From Argyresthia goedartella (taxonomy: Eukaryota; Arthropoda; Insecta; Lepidoptera; Argyresthiidae): a stretch of 64,000 nt of DNA. Position 1 is the first letter of the stretch. Every line of letters starts with the position of its first letter. The stretch is taken from assembly GCA_949825045.1 (NCBI GenBank), contig OX463815.1, positions 27,643,356 through 27,707,355 on the forward strand, written 5' to 3'. The position numbers and the translations under genes are program-made. Shown in pieces: positions 1 through 12,224 of this stretch. Under the pieces are notes generated by a model that did no database searches, was not told the DNA's origin, and saw nothing but the letters and a program-made list of their open reading frames with translations.

Positions 1-1230
1 AGGGGAAGTCAATAATAAAATAAATAAAAATCATATAAACTTGTAATTTCTTAGGATGCACGAAACTTATGTATTTGCGTGACGCTACGAATTTTACCTA
101 CAGTTTTCGCAATATACAATATAATTATAACTTGTATACAGTTCAGAACAGAATATGAAATTACATGAAGGTATCATTTAATTTTTAAACGTGGTGTTAC
201 TGTATTCCTTTAATCGAACGAAAGGTTTTGGAACAAGAGACCCTTACTAGCAGCAATCGAGTTGTGATTTGTGATAGAGCCTTATTCGGTCGCGGACGTG
301 ATTGTCCGTAGATCTCACAAACATTACTGAACGCCACGTCACATCACATCACATCACGTTTATCAGTACAGGACCCTCGAATATTTTGAATAAATATTGG
401 GCAACTGAAATCATGAAAAAGCGTTAGCGTAGCGTAAAGAACTAAAGACATTTATTTTATTTAAATGTCTATCTTGCACTCGGCTCAGATTCTGGACGAC
501 CCGCACAAGGATAAAACTTCCAAAACTTTATCAAACTCTATTTCTGAAGAATTACCGCCGTAAGTCTAAAAGGCAATCTAGATACCTAATCTCACCTTAA
601 CAAACTGACAAATAATAATACATGTACGAGTACCAAACAAATAGAAATAAAGTTCTTGAACTTTAAAAGCAATAAATATGTGTCGAAAATAGCTAGTTGA
701 ATAAAAAGACGTCTTTGTGACATGCCTAGTGTATAGGTATAAAAGTAATTAGTATTTAACGAGTCAAATCTAAATCTAGATTGAATACTTCAATGTCTCA
801 TTACCCGGTGTTATAATGTCCTAATACTTGTAACTGAGTCAGTGACTAATACAAAATGTCGTTGAGCGTACAGCCACTTTAAAGGTCCTCAAATTCACAT
901 TCGATTTTTTTGCCCATCGACTATTCAATATGGACCTTATCTCTGTCATAATGAAGTTCATTTCTGATCTGAGTAATCCACATTGAATGTCACTTGTCAA
1001 TAGCCGATTAGCAAGAGGTACTTTTAAGTAGCTGAATCACAGTGTTTTGTAATTTTATTGGTTATGACTAAATCAATCAAGTCATGCCAGGCTCTTATTC
1101 CTAGAAAAAACATACAGGAAGAAGTATAATTACTATTAAGTATTCTGTGGTACGGCTAAGCTCATATGATATTAATAGGGCCTTTTCTGAGAGCTAATAA
1201 AAAAAATGAAACGCAATGGCGTTAATTCGC
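1..1230. other. Intergenic AT-rich sequence, nothing recognised
   Basis: I see no convincing coding exon, RNA gene or complete repeat here. There is a short run of a CATCA-type repeat near 340-360. It reads as ordinary insect intergenic or intronic DNA. Confidence 0.4.
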
Positions 1231-1322
1231 CATGGCCTTCATTTATGGGACTGTGATAATAACCAAAAAGTATAAAACCACGCTAAGTTGCTCCCTAGCT
1301 CCCTACAGAGAAATAATAAGCA

Positions 1323-1376
1323 GTCAAGTTCGAGTTGGACTCGTGCACAAAAGGTTCCGTACCATCGCACAATGGT
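1323..1376 (+). repeat. Fragment of a lepidopteran interspersed repeat
   Basis: A block reading GTTCGAGTTGGACTCGTGCA followed by a GGTTCCGTACC core recurs in related form near 25600 and 55205. The wording resembles a repeat I know as common in lepidopteran genomes. It accounts for the open frame covering this stretch, which I do not take as a gene. Confidence 0.45.
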
Positions 1377-1650
1377 ATTCAAGTTTCTTGCACCTGGATA
1401 AGGTTTCTTTAATTTTCCTGTGTGTTTGGATAGCAATGTTCTTTACAAATTTATTGGTGCGGTATGTAACATACACCATGGTACCACACTCGGCGTCGCT
1501 TGTGGGTCACCGCTGGCACGGACTGAAAACCAGCGCTAAGGCGTTTTCACCTTAGCATTATGCTGAGTCAGCTGCCATTTTGCAGCTGCTGAGCCAATCG
1601 CGATAACAGATTTGGTATGCGGTTGAACTTGCTGACTGTATCCGCCTTCG

Positions 1651-2075
1651 TTAGCTGTGAATAAACGTTTCTTTCTTCTTTCTTTCTAACATGGTGCATT
1701 TATAAGTTTGTTTGTGGTATAGAAAGTAATTTGTGCAATAATTACTTGCGATGTACTTGACAAATAATTTAAGACTACCTTCCTTGACTAGTGTAGATTT
1801 ACTTATTGATTGTCTTAGCGCTTTAAATGCTGCATGATTATCTGAATAAATCTCATTTTCCGTTTCAGGTGTTGCCTGTAGGGTAGCAGCGCATTCTATT
1901 ATAGTAAAGATGTCCGCTTGGAACTTTCTGGCGTATAACCCCAAGGTAATAGATTTGTCTTGTCCGTTACTATTCAAGATATAATAAACAGCTCCTGCTA
2001 GTTCTGTACTTTCTTCTCTTGAACCATCCGTGATCGTCGGCTGCTCTTGTTCTATTTCCCTTTTTACTCTTGTTC
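1651..2075 (-). pseudogene. LINE RNase H domain fragment
   Basis: Reading the minus strand, a TDGS motif is followed by a hydrophobic strand, then a stretch with QADIFTIIECAATL and YSDNHAAFKAL. This is the order expected of a type I RNase H domain, with Asp in TDGS, Glu in the IEC helix and Asp in YSD. RNase H domains of this sort follow the reverse transcriptase in R1/LOA/I-group non-LTR retrotransposons. No reverse transcriptase is adjacent and the frame degrades past about 1700, so this is a dead fragment. A related copy lies at 28640-28960 on the same strand. Family placement is by motif only. Confidence 0.65.
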
Positions 2076-2099
2076 CTATGTTAATTCAATATTTCTTAT

Positions 2100-3710
2100 C
2101 GAATCGTATTTCTTTCTTTGTCCGTTCATTATTTGTTAAAAATATTTAAAATATATAAGTAAAAACCTATATATATTACGTTTTTTTATTGTATTATCAG
2201 TGGTTTCGGGCGTTATGGGGTTTTTCCTATTTTATTATTATATTTTTTTAGCATTTTAAAGTTTTAAAAGTACATAGGTAAGTAAATTTGAAATTCTCGC
2301 ATCAGGAAATTTCATTTCATGTCACATAATAACGTTTGACACAATTCCAAAATGTTCCCCTTAACTCAATCGGTTCAGAATTCGGTCATTTATTAGTTTT
2401 ACACATCTAGGATCATCAGGTACACGAGTGATCCTATAAAGGTACCATTTCTCCTTTTTAAGGTACGGGACCAAACAATTAAGTCTTCATCATTGCCTTG
2501 AACTTCATCCTCCGTCGAGTATGATGTCGACAACAGATTATACATAGTCGATGAAGAATGAAGATGATGAAGATGATCATTCCGTTTCTCCAGTGATTAC
2601 GTGAATGTTCTGTTCTCCTGTTCTCCTCTGTTTTGACCCAGACCCTGACACTTTTTTTTCGGACTTTTGTAGCTTCTTCCTTCGACTGATCTTTACGTGC
2701 ACCTTAGACATTTTCTATTCTAATTAAAGCCTCAGTTTGCTTGAAGATATCGCAGCATATTCTTTTACGCTTTCTTACTGTCAATAAAGGCCTACATTGT
2801 TCAACTGCTTGAATCCATAGTCTTTGACGATCATCACTAGAAAAAAAGGGACGACCGTACCACTTTTGTATAGAATTTTACGACTCAAGAATGGTGCTGT
2901 AGATCTTGTACGGGATTTCGGTTAGGTCTCGTAATTTGCAAAAAGATGAACAGGCTACACGCAAAGTTAGTCAAGGAAAGAATTCGCAAGGGTCCGAAAG
3001 AATATCAAGGACCGTAGTAACCAAAGAGTTTGAGGTCAACGGTCGTAATAATCACAAAACAAAGGATAACGCGAAGAAAAAGTTGTCGATATAATCTAAA
3101 ACAACTAAATTGTGTTTTGTTTGTTATGGGCAAGTGACAGTTCTTGTTCTTCGGTTTTATCACAGGCCGGCAGCTTTGCCCAACTCCAACACCATCAAAA
3201 TTGCATATTCTTTTAATTGTCGTCAACGACTTCTAATGACAAATTTGGAACAACTTTAATTTATTTTTATTTACTGTCAGAAAGTTGGTCATTTCAATCA
3301 TTTATCTTAGTCACGTTACAATGGTTTTTTAGTATGCTAGCTTTACGTAGACCTATTAACTAACAAGATAATTACAAGGAATAACCTGATACATCTGCTT
3401 ACCTACCATATCTACATATCAGCTTTAAATTTCCAAAATATTATACCTCAGATGAAAGAATATATTTATTTTCTATTTATCTACCTGAATAATTTGTGTA
3501 ACGAAACAATAGCATTCCGAACCAATAATATCTGATGCTGACCCCTGACCTGCCAAATATTTATAGATTACTGATAAGTATAGAATAGACTTTAAAGAGG
3601 TATTGTTGTACGTAGCGTTCCATCTTTTTGAAATGGTGAAAGATAACAAATAACAGGTTAGTTGAACTCACGCGCAGCCACCAAGTCTTGTATGTAGGAT
3701 TATGTTAAAA
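2100..3710. other. Intergenic sequence, nothing recognised
   Basis: Only short open frames occur and none has a recognisable domain, splice context or promoter. A degenerate repeat fragment may begin near 3712, with a CTTCGCCTGCGTGAACTT block that resembles lepidopteran interspersed repeats. Confidence 0.35.
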
Positions 3711-4156
3711 ACTAGCTGGTGCCTGCAACTTCGCCTGCGTGAACTTGAGAAATAAACATACGGGAGTTGGGGGAGCCGAGCCCTAGGAATAAAAGAGATA
3801 CACAACTACAGCAAAACAAATAGCGCGATAACCCATTGTCCAGAAACTCCGCTCTCCAACACCCCCTTTCTTCCGTCCTGCCAATTAGATGCATGACGCC
3901 AGAAAGGGTTAACAGCTCAAATTTCGTTGTTGGGAGGCTCTGCCTCCCAACTCCTCGTCCTTTCCTCCATACCAATTACTTTCACGACAAGACGCCAGAA
4001 AGGGCTCCAATTTGCTGATTACTTTCATGACTCCAGATGGGTGTTTTTAACAGCTCCGATTTGTCTGTATGTCCATCAGCAATTGTTGTTTCTGGCGGAC
4101 TGGCTACCGCGTCACTGCAGTGCGTCGGGGATGTTCGCTAATTCCAGGGTTCCAGA

Positions 4157-4195
4157 TTTCTCCACTCCGGTATGGATCATACCGGAGCGGAGAAA
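4157..4195. repeat. Short inverted repeat (hairpin)
   Basis: Arms of 18 bases at 4157-4174 and 4178-4195 are reverse complements with one mismatch, separated by the 3-base loop GAT. The core is CCGGTATG / CATACCGG. No function is assigned. Confidence 0.6.
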
Positions 4196-5291
4196 TTGGA
4201 TTGCAGTATTCTGAGAAGCCCAAAGGTCCGATGATGGTAAACTAGGGATAAGCGTTAACAACATTTATAAGTTCAAAATACTGCATCACTGGGCCACCGT
4301 GATTCGAGAGAGAAACGAGAAATAAGATTTGTAATTGGTTATTAATTTATTATATCACTTATTAGATATTAATTATATATATGGAATGAAATAAATAATT
4401 TTGTTATTGTTATATTATTTTTCCCAGGGATAACATTCGGAGATCCCAAACGATGTCTCTAATGATAATATCAAACTCATTCACAGACACACTTATCCAA
4501 ACTCAATTTTTAAATAAAAAACTAAAAATCAAAAATCTTCACAGGCGATAAAAATACACATTTCTGCTTTTATTGAAATTAAATCTATACTTTGTTCCTA
4601 ATTCTATTGTATCCTGTGACAACTGTACGAAAATCGGTTCATTTCTTTTTGAAGTTGTCCTCAGACAGACAAAAAAAATCTAAAAACGCTGATTTATGTT
4701 CTATTGCTGTTCTTTAGTCACCCATTTTTTTATTACTCATGTTCAATGTACACAGACACATGTTTTATTATATGTATTGCTATTCAATATTGAAATTGAT
4801 AAGGATTTTACACAAAGTTATACGTTCTATCGTAAAAATTTATATGTAAACGAGCAAATAACTACGTACACTACTAAGAGAAGAAAGAGAACCTAAACTG
4901 CACTGCGTGATAACATAATAACATAACATAACATAATGCCTTTTAATTTCGGCCAGGTATCTGGCCCAATCACTGGGACTTTTCAAAGTACTCACTTTAA
5001 TCCCCAGAGTTTTTGGGCCAGTCAAGAGGCAGAAATCAACAGGAAATAAAAGTCGGCGTTTTTTAATACCACCAATGCAAGACCCTGATGGTGTAGACGG
5101 TGGAGTGGGCGGTTTTATTGATATAAGGAAACAAATATTTCTGCAGATTTATAATGAAATTTAATGCAATGCACATGAAATAAATTCTTTGTAGTAAATT
5201 AAAAACTTAAAGATTTATTTTGCACTTTTGTGACAAAATCATAAGAGATTATTTAAGAAAGTAATCATTTAAGTTTTTACTTTTTTGCACT

Positions 5292-5875
5292 TTGAGGGCT
5301 TTTGCGAGCTCTGTTGGATATATCTTCATCAAATGGGCTTCCAGAATGAACCCGATTTTTTCCTTTTATACATCTTTGACAATAGAGGAAATCTCTAGCA
5401 TACAAGAGCCACTAAATATCTCAAAATGTAAGCCCCAGTTAAATATTGCCCATCAAAACATCCAGGGGCTACCTGGAAAAGAACTTGTATTAGAATTATT
5501 TCTAAAAAATTCTGACATTGATATTATTTGTGTTACAGAACACTGGTTGAAGGAAAATATGATGTTTTTTAACATAAATAATTACAAAATTGTCAGTTGT
5601 TACAATATAAAGACTGCTGATAGAGGTGGTTCTTTAATCTTAGTAAAAAATAATATTAAGGTGAACAACGCAAAGATATTCTTGCACTTACTGTTGAAAG
5701 ACAAATAGAGGTATCCTGTGTTGAGTTGGATAGCCATATTATTGTTTGTGTCTACAGGCCACCGAGGGATGAAAAAGGCCATGGCAATTTCGAAATATTT
5801 GAGAAAATTATGGAGGAAGCCCTCTCTAAACTATGTAATAACAGAAAAAAAAAAATATTTGTGGCGATCTTAATG
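5292..5875 (+). pseudogene. LINE endonuclease domain, N-terminal part
   Basis: The frame contains LNIAHQNIQG, then DIDIICVTEHWL and RGGSLILVKN. These match the first strands of the apurinic-like endonuclease of non-LTR retrotransposons, where N and E (the TEHWL glutamate) are metal or catalytic residues. The frame breaks near 5708, and the remainder (REVSCVEL-like, then IVCVYRPP) continues in other frames up to the junction with the next segment at about 5875. This domain would nick target DNA for target-primed reverse transcription. It is broken here by at least two frame disruptions. Confidence 0.7.
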
Positions 5876-5880
5876 TAGAT

Positions 5881-8382
5881 TTGCTTGTAGGAACAACAAT
5901 GAAACAACGATTAATAACTTTATTCAAATCGTTTAACTTATATCATGTATTTTTAGAGCCAACTAGATTTACACTTACCAGCCAAACTTGCTTAGATAAC
6001 GTTTTTTGTGACTGTGCATTCACAAGTAAAAGTGTAATTAACTGCTTACCTTCCGATCACAGTGGTCAAACAGTTTCATTCCCAATTGCTATTAAGAATA
6101 AGACTGGTCCATCATTTTATAGGCCTATTACATCCCATAGACTAGAGACATATACGAAAAACTTAGATATAAATTTGCCAGTACCGGATTTTAATGAACA
6201 GAACCCAAACAAAATCTACTCAGACTTCTTCAACATTATTCAGACAGAATTCAATAAAGTTTTTAAATTAAAGAAAGTCAGTGACTACAACGGTAAATCG
6301 AAATTTAATGACTGGGCAACGTTTGGAATTCTTAAAAGTAGAGTTATCTTGTATGACCTTTATGATCAAAAAACCTATAACTTTGATCGAAAATTTCATG
6401 ACAATATTATAAAATATTCCAAAACTTTCAAGTTGGTTTGTAGGACTGCAAAAACTTTACACATTAATAGAAAAATTCAAAATTCAAATAATAGAATGAA
6501 AACAGTTTGGCAAATAATAAACAGTGAAACTGGCAAAGTTATACCAAGGGACAATGATTTCTGCCTAAAGATAGGTGATGATGTTGTTAAATCCAGCGAT
6601 GATATTGCTCGAGCTTTTGAAACATTCTTCACCAATGTACCCCTACTCACAACAGATCGTCTAAATTCATCTCCATATGAAGCAGAGACTTTATTAAAAA
6701 ATAACACGAGCGTCAGTAAGGTATATTTAAAATTTCATCATGTATATCCCCAGGACATTGTCAAAACGTTTAAATTACTTAACTTAAAAAATACGGAAGA
6801 CCTGTGGGGTATATCAGTCAAAGTCATTGGTTCAGTAATTCTAGTTATAGCCCCACATTTAGCTTATATATTCAATAAATGTGTTGACGATGGGGCTTTC
6901 CCAGACCTCATGAAACACAGTAAACTGATACCTCTGTTCAAATCGGGAGATAAGGGTAATCCTTCAAATTTCAGACCAATATCTGTTCTTCCAACACTAA
7001 GTAAAATATTTGAAAAGATTATACTCAATCAAATGCTCTCACACTTCAACCGTACCAAACAACTCCACGCCAAACAATACGGTTTCACTAGGGGTAATTC
7101 AACTACGGATGCAGGTATTACCCTTATATCTCATATTTATTCTGCATGGGAGGCCGCACAGGATGCTATCGGAGTTTTTTGCGACCTGTCGAAGGCGTTT
7201 GATTGTGTTGATCATAATACGCTATTAATTAAATTAAATCATTACGGAGTTAGAAATAAAGCGTTAGATCTACCAAGATCATACCTAAGCAATAGAATTC
7301 AAAAGGCAGAAGTTAACGGCGTTAAAGCTGATGGATCGCATAATACGCTATTAATTTAATTAAATCATTACGGAGTTAGAAATAAAGCGTTAGATCTACT
7401 AAGATCATACCTAAGCAATAGAATTCAAAAGGCAGAAGTTAACGTCGTTAAAGCTGATGGATCGGGTGTAAAAATTGGCGTTCCACAAGGTTCCATATTA
7501 GGTACTTTCTTAGGTTCCTGGTATATATTAACGATCTGCCTTTCATGGTGGAGAAATTAACTGACATAGTGTTATTTGCTGATGATACTTCAATGGTCTT
7601 CAAAATTGAAAGACAAAAAGCAGATTTTGATGATGTTAATGGTGTCTTTAACCTTGAATTGGTTCACAGTTAATAATTTATTGTTAAACGCTGGTAAAAC
7701 CAAGTGTATCAAATTCTCACTTCCAAATGTCAGGCAAGTTGAGACCAGTTTAGTGTTAGACAACAGCACGTTAGAATTAGTAAATGATACGAAGTTTCTT
7801 CGAATAACCATTGATAGCAAATTGCAGTGGGGACCCCACATAGATAAATTGGCTGGTAAATTAAGTTCTGCAGCTTACGCTGTTAGGAACATCAGACAAA
7901 GCACGGATGTGGCTACATCTAGGCTAGTATATTTTAGTTAATTTCATAGTGTGATGTCCTATGGTATCTTGTTGTGGGGGAATGCAGCGGATATTCAAAC
8001 TATTTTTATTTTACAGAAAAGAGCTATTCGAGCAATTTATAATTTAAAACGAACAGACTCCTTAAGAGAGCTTTTTAAAGAAATTGACATACTAACAGTA
8101 GCTAGTCAATTTATTTTCGAAAATATAATGTATGTACGCAAGAACCTTACAACGTTTTCCAAAATTAGCGATAGCTGTAATGTTAACCTAAGAAATATTC
8201 ACAGACTGTGTGCGCGCCGATTTAGACTCGCGAAGGTTAGCAATTCTTTCAAGGGTCAGTGTATTCTCTACTATAATAAGATACCTCTGGAGATTTTGAA
8301 ATTGCCATTTGAGCAATTTAAAAAGCATGTTAAAGACTTTGTCAAAAAAGGGATATTACAATGTTCAAGATTACTAAAATGA
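5881..8382 (+). pseudogene. LINE endonuclease end and reverse transcriptase, broken
   Basis: The segment opens with the end of the endonuclease, including an SDHSGQ motif that carries the catalytic His. RT blocks follow: LIPLFKSGDKGNPSNFRPIS, then KQYGFTRGNSTTDA, then VFCDLSKAFDCVDH, where the FCDLSKAFD aspartates belong to the first catalytic motif. After a duplicated segment come GVPQGSILG and LFADDTS, whose two aspartates form the second catalytic motif. The post-RT region runs through WFTVNNLLLN, YGILLWG and FKGQCILYYNKIP to a stop at 8382. Breaks seen are a stop within the duplicated segment near 7357, a frameshift between GVPQGSILG and FADD (about 7500-7530), and a TAA at 7939-7941. Product is inactive as it stands. 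Confidence 0.8.
7213..7464 (+). repeat. 126-bp tandem duplication inside the RT
   Basis: Bases 7213-7338 and 7339-7464 are near-identical direct copies. The unit is exactly 42 codons, so the reading frame is preserved across the junction. It covers the segment just after the first catalytic RT motif, from the HNTLLI codons to the GVKADGS codons. The second copy has an A-to-T type change that makes an in-frame stop after HNTLLI. Few differences separate the copies, so the duplication is younger than the element's insertion or arose late in its decay. Confidence 0.9.
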
Positions 8383-8689
8383 CAGGACTGTATGGGGTTA
8401 ATCTAGCTCAACACAGGCCTTGCTGTTAATAATTTTGTAATTATTTATTCCTGCTTATTAATCATAATAATTAAATTTTTCATATTTGTAATAACTATTA
8501 TGCTTAACTAAGCACAACCTATTTTTAAAAGAGATCTAAAAATCAATCTGTGGGAGTTTCTACGCCCTTATTCTCCCACAGTGGTCCAATGTAGAGAAGA
8601 GGCAAAATTGACGTTTGCTAAGTATATGTAAATATCTACAGTAATAAAGTACTTTTACTTTTGACTTTTGACTTTTTTGAACTCCTCTT

Positions 8690-9400
8690 GCGATAGAGGT
8701 CGGCAGGACTCATCTTTTACACTCTGTGACCAATTTATTTGATGCATAAAATTTATCAGATAATGTGGGCTCCAGTCTTTTAACATGGATAAAACAATTC
8801 TTGTGTGGTGTTGTTCAAATTATTACAGTATTTTTCAATTTCATATTTATTTATTTTCTTTATTTGTCAAATTTCGTAAGTACAACATTACAGAAATAAT
8901 TCTAATGCGTTGTACACATAACGAACAATATACCACTGATAACATATATAATAGGAAATTAAATTTCAAATCATTCATTTCACTTTGAAGTGAACTGATT
9001 GATCAGTATGTCAACTTTATTTTAAATTCAAATTACAATAATTCATATTACAAATAAGACAACACAATTTAAACACAGTCAATTAATTCTTAATGTCAGC
9101 TATAAAATTTAACTTCAATTTAATTATTTCAAGTTACAAATTAAACTCAGTCACACATTCATCCCACAAAACCTTACACATTCTCGCACAATATGTCTCC
9201 ATGCATCACCAAACATATCAGTCAGAGGTGCCGCACTAACAAAGCGTTTAGACTGTCCCGCGCCCTTACCAGCGGAGACTGCTGGCGCGCCACCGTGCGG
9301 TGCGAGCTGCCCACTAATAGCTACCGGTGATTGCGCGCGCGGAGATATTTGTCGGGCACGAATAGCGCGCATACCGAACCGACAAGCGCGACGCAGTCAC
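8690..9400. other. Intergenic, AT-rich then GC-rich block, nothing recognised
   Basis: Sequence 8690-9150 is AT-rich without a recognisable feature. At 9200-9410 it turns GC-rich with many CpG-containing GCGC blocks. The open frame on the minus strand there has no domain I recognise. It might be a repeat-derived or promoter-like island, but I cannot support either. Confidence 0.3.
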
Positions 9401-9410
9401 TGTCGCCTCG

Positions 9411-9744
9411 CTACAATCGACACTCAGTCAGAAGCTGTTCGGTGTTACGTCTGACCTCTAGTGAGTTGTATCCGAGAATACCCAATATTAAAGTGAATGG
9501 GTAAAGGATATATACTGGATAAGGATAGTATCCAAATTTCCTCTTATACATGTATTGTAGGAAAGCTTTTGTGTACCTTCTCGAGCAAAAGTATGTAAGA
9601 GCTTTCGTGCGGATTCCAAACAACCGAGCTAGATTCAAGTTTGGTTCTCACTAGGGCCATGTATAGAAGCTGGACCACATCCAGTTTAATATCATCGACA
9701 AGGAAATCTTTAGAGATTTTTTTAGATAGGTTTGGCTCATTCAT
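9411..9744 (-). pseudogene. LINE C-terminal (post-RT) fragment
   Basis: Minus-strand reading gives VQLLYMALVRTKLESSSVVW followed by NPHES and LLLEKVHKSF. In the next frame it continues with YKRKFGYYPYP and LGYNSLEVRR. This order (LVRSKLEY.SVVW, LE.VQ..F, GY.SLE.RR) is typical of the region after the RT palm in jockey/CR1-like LINEs. A frameshift lies between the two parts near 9560. Both ends are truncated. Confidence 0.7.
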
Positions 9745-9867
9745 TCTTTCAGGGACAGGACTGCTACTTGGAGTTTAAACAATCGGCTGAAAAAAGTTTT
9801 CTAGGACCTGTTCAAAAGCTCTGGGTTTTAGAGTATGATGATGATGATGATGATTGCTATGTTTTCC

Positions 9868-10000
9868 CTACTAAGATTAAGTAAAAACTGAGCCTTTTTG
9901 GGATCTGTTGTTAAGATTGACATCTTAGACTGTCTACAGTCTTTGGTGTTCCTCCACTCTAGGTTTGCATCTGGCGTAGATATCATATTGAAGATGAGTT
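9868..10000 (-). pseudogene. RNase H-LINE terminal fragment
   Basis: Minus strand encodes ANLEWRNTKDCRQSKM and further LTTDPKKAQFLL. The fragment at 28356-28553 encodes the related AKLEWKNIKVCRQSKM, so both derive from the same RNase H-bearing LINE family. A (GAT)n-like microsatellite sits immediately beside it at 9836-9855. Confidence 0.6.
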
Positions 10001-10085
10001 TTTAGAGTAAGTATAACTGCACTACAACTCCCTGTTAGCGACTAACCCACGTTGGCGTAATCATAGGGGTTTTTTATAGTGGGAG

Positions 10086-10345
10086 TTCTTATTATTATTA
10101 TAATATTAGAGGACAATCTTACACAGATCTATCTAGTCTCACAGTAAGCTTAATAAGTCTTGAGTTATGGGTGCTAGACGACGATATATTTAATACAGAC
10201 AAATAGTTATGTAAATACATAAGAAACATCCAAGACTAAGAACCAAGCTCATCACCCAAATATTTGCCCTTACCGGGATTCGAACCCAGGACCGTCAGCT
10301 ACGTAGGAAGGGTCACTACCCACTAGGCTAAACCGGTCATAAAAC
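10086..10345 (-). mobile_element. tRNA-derived SINE, family 1, diverged
   Basis: Read on the minus strand, a tRNA-like head with a box B (GGTTCGAATCCCGG-type) at about 10270-10285 is followed by AAATATTTG. A body then leads to a tail of ATTATT-type repeats near 10090. The layout is the same as the copies at 28040-28270 and 31499-31756. It is too diverged and too long to be a functional tRNA gene. Confidence 0.7.
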
Positions 10346-10416
10346 GATTGACCTTATCTAATAAACTGATGGTTTAGGCCACAATCTTGGCCGAAACATT
10401 CTGGGAAGCTTTTGTT

Positions 10417-10690
10417 CAAATGATTTCCATAAACGCACCTATTTTACTTCCAATAAATTCGAAATAAATGCTAGAATGGATAAATGATCACCAAATCGTG
10501 TTTCATGAAATACTGAAATTAAGCTATTTTTCTTCTTATGTTTTATGTACTTAATTTTTTGTTGTTCTTACATGTTCAACCTAACACGAAGGGTAAAGGG
10601 TTCTACCCTTCACCTAAGCTACCAAAGTATTTTGCCCTGATATTTTCTGCAACTTTTGGTGATCCATTTTGGTATGAAAAAATAATTGTA
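10417..10690 (+). repeat. Interspersed direct repeat, copy 1
   Basis: Shares a long imperfect direct repeat with 11425-11700. Common blocks include AACGCACCTATTTTACT, ATGATCACCAAA, CAACCTAACACGAAGG, CCTTCACCTAAGCTACC and TTTTGCCCTGATATTTTCTG. The recurring ATGATCACCAAA / TTTGGTGATC pair gives internal inverted symmetry. No coding capacity is seen, so it is probably a non-autonomous mobile element. Confidence 0.65.
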
Positions 10691-11424
10691 CTACCACTAC
10701 AAACTACGCCATAGCGCCTGTACTATGAGAACGAGAAATGTTCGTTGCAGCGAAACGCCCAACTATATAACCGACATCATAAATAGTAGGCGTTGTAGTT
10801 TAAAACCTCACTCCCAGTTCGCGAAACAGCAGTACGGATTTTAAAATCATTCAAATTCACTATGTTAGGATAATAAACCGCATTTCCTTTCACTTAATGA
10901 ATAAGCAACATACAAAGCGTTGCAGTTAACCCTTGACCCGGCTAGCGAATTAAATAGGGATGCTTCTACGACTGATGCTCCTGACAAATTTATTTTAGCA
11001 AACCTTTGTATGGGTCGATGCAACGAGTACGAGTGTAGCAGGCAGGAGTCATCATTATTTTGGTTCATCATTATTCAGGTTGCCTTATTTAAATCTTTTT
11101 GAATTTTGGCTTAAATTCCCTTCGTTATGTACTTAACATAATCATACCATCTCTATCTATATCGTGTCTCCAATTAGCATTTGTTATGAGTCGATAAAGG
11201 TAAATAAGGGTTATAATTCTGTTTGCTGATAACTGTTGCTCTTGTTTTTAAATCTTGTGTTCTCTACTTCAGATGTTACACAAGAGACACTCAATAATAG
11301 GCAAGAGGCCCATGTTTGACAGAAAAGAATTATGTTTAGTCACCATTCTTCGGCTTCGGCAACATGCTTTCGGGCTGTGGAAATAAAACCTGACTAAATT
11401 TGTAAACTCATTTAATAAAGGGTT

Positions 11425-11700
11425 ATGTTTAAACGATTACCAAAAACGCACCTATTTTACTACCAATAAAGAATTTGTAAACGATCACCAAATTGTGTTT
11501 GGATAAATGATCACCAAACTTCTTTTTATGTTCTTAAGTTTATGTTTTAAGTATTTTTTGTTGTTCTTAAATGTTTAACCTAACACGAAGGATAAAAGGG
11601 GCTTCGCTTCGCTCACCACCTTTACCCTTCACCTAAGCTACCGCAGTATTTTGCCCTGATATTTTCTGCAACTTTTGGTGATCATTTACCCATTTTGGGT
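11425..11700 (+). repeat. Interspersed direct repeat, copy 2
   Basis: Second copy of the repeat at 10417-10690, about 1 kb downstream in the same orientation. It carries an extra CTTCGCTTCGCTC block inside the CACGAAGG...CCCTTCACC part. I see no terminal repeat or target duplication that fixes its boundaries. Confidence 0.65.
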
Positions 11701-12224
11701 AGCATTTACATAGGTTAGCCAAAATAGTTTGGGTAGGAAAAAAATATTTTGGTGGTCATTTAAATTGTTCTCTTTAATAAATAAGTATCTACTATTCTAC
11801 TCTCGACATTTTAAGACTTACTGGCATTCATCAGTTTCAGTACATACTATACATTTTCTGAATAAGTCACAAAAGCATCATAAACATGAAAAATAAATGC
11901 TTGGGAGGGATTTATTTTATACAAAATAGCTTAGCTTATCTTATACATAATAAATATTTCTGTTGACTAACAGTCAGATTTATTCAACGAATATATAGGT
12001 ATAAAGCTATTATCTCAAATGATATGAAAAACCAACCTCTACTATACTTTTAACATCAATCGAATAACTCATAGAGCTCGAGCTGATACTTTAACTTAAA
12101 TCGGTCCAAAACGGTTGAAAAATTACAACATTCTCCAGTACCTGCAGCCATATTATGTACTGTCGAATAAATGCGACCGAGCCGTCAGTACTAACAAATA
12201 ATATACCATCAATAACACTATCAT

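Larger units (their letters stand above)
5292..8680 (+). mobile_element. Decayed, nearly full-length LINE (CR1/jockey group)
   Basis: Coding order is apurinic-type endonuclease, then reverse transcriptase and its C-terminal region, then a short 3' UTR ending in a simple TTTGAC-type tail near 8655-8675. Several stops and frameshifts break the reading frame, so the copy is inactive. The 5' boundary is not certain; coding similarity begins near 5430. The same family left 3' fragments at 12786-12905 (plus) and 27300-27835 (minus), and a related element left the fragment at 44153-45185 (minus). These share the downstream GTGGTCCAATGTA block or the protein sequence after the RT. Clade assignment within the CR1/jockey/L2 group is uncertain. 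Confidence 0.8.

Noticed and set aside
9151..9372. GC-rich open frame on the minus strand
   Set aside because: Composition-driven open frame with no domain, exon signals or start context.
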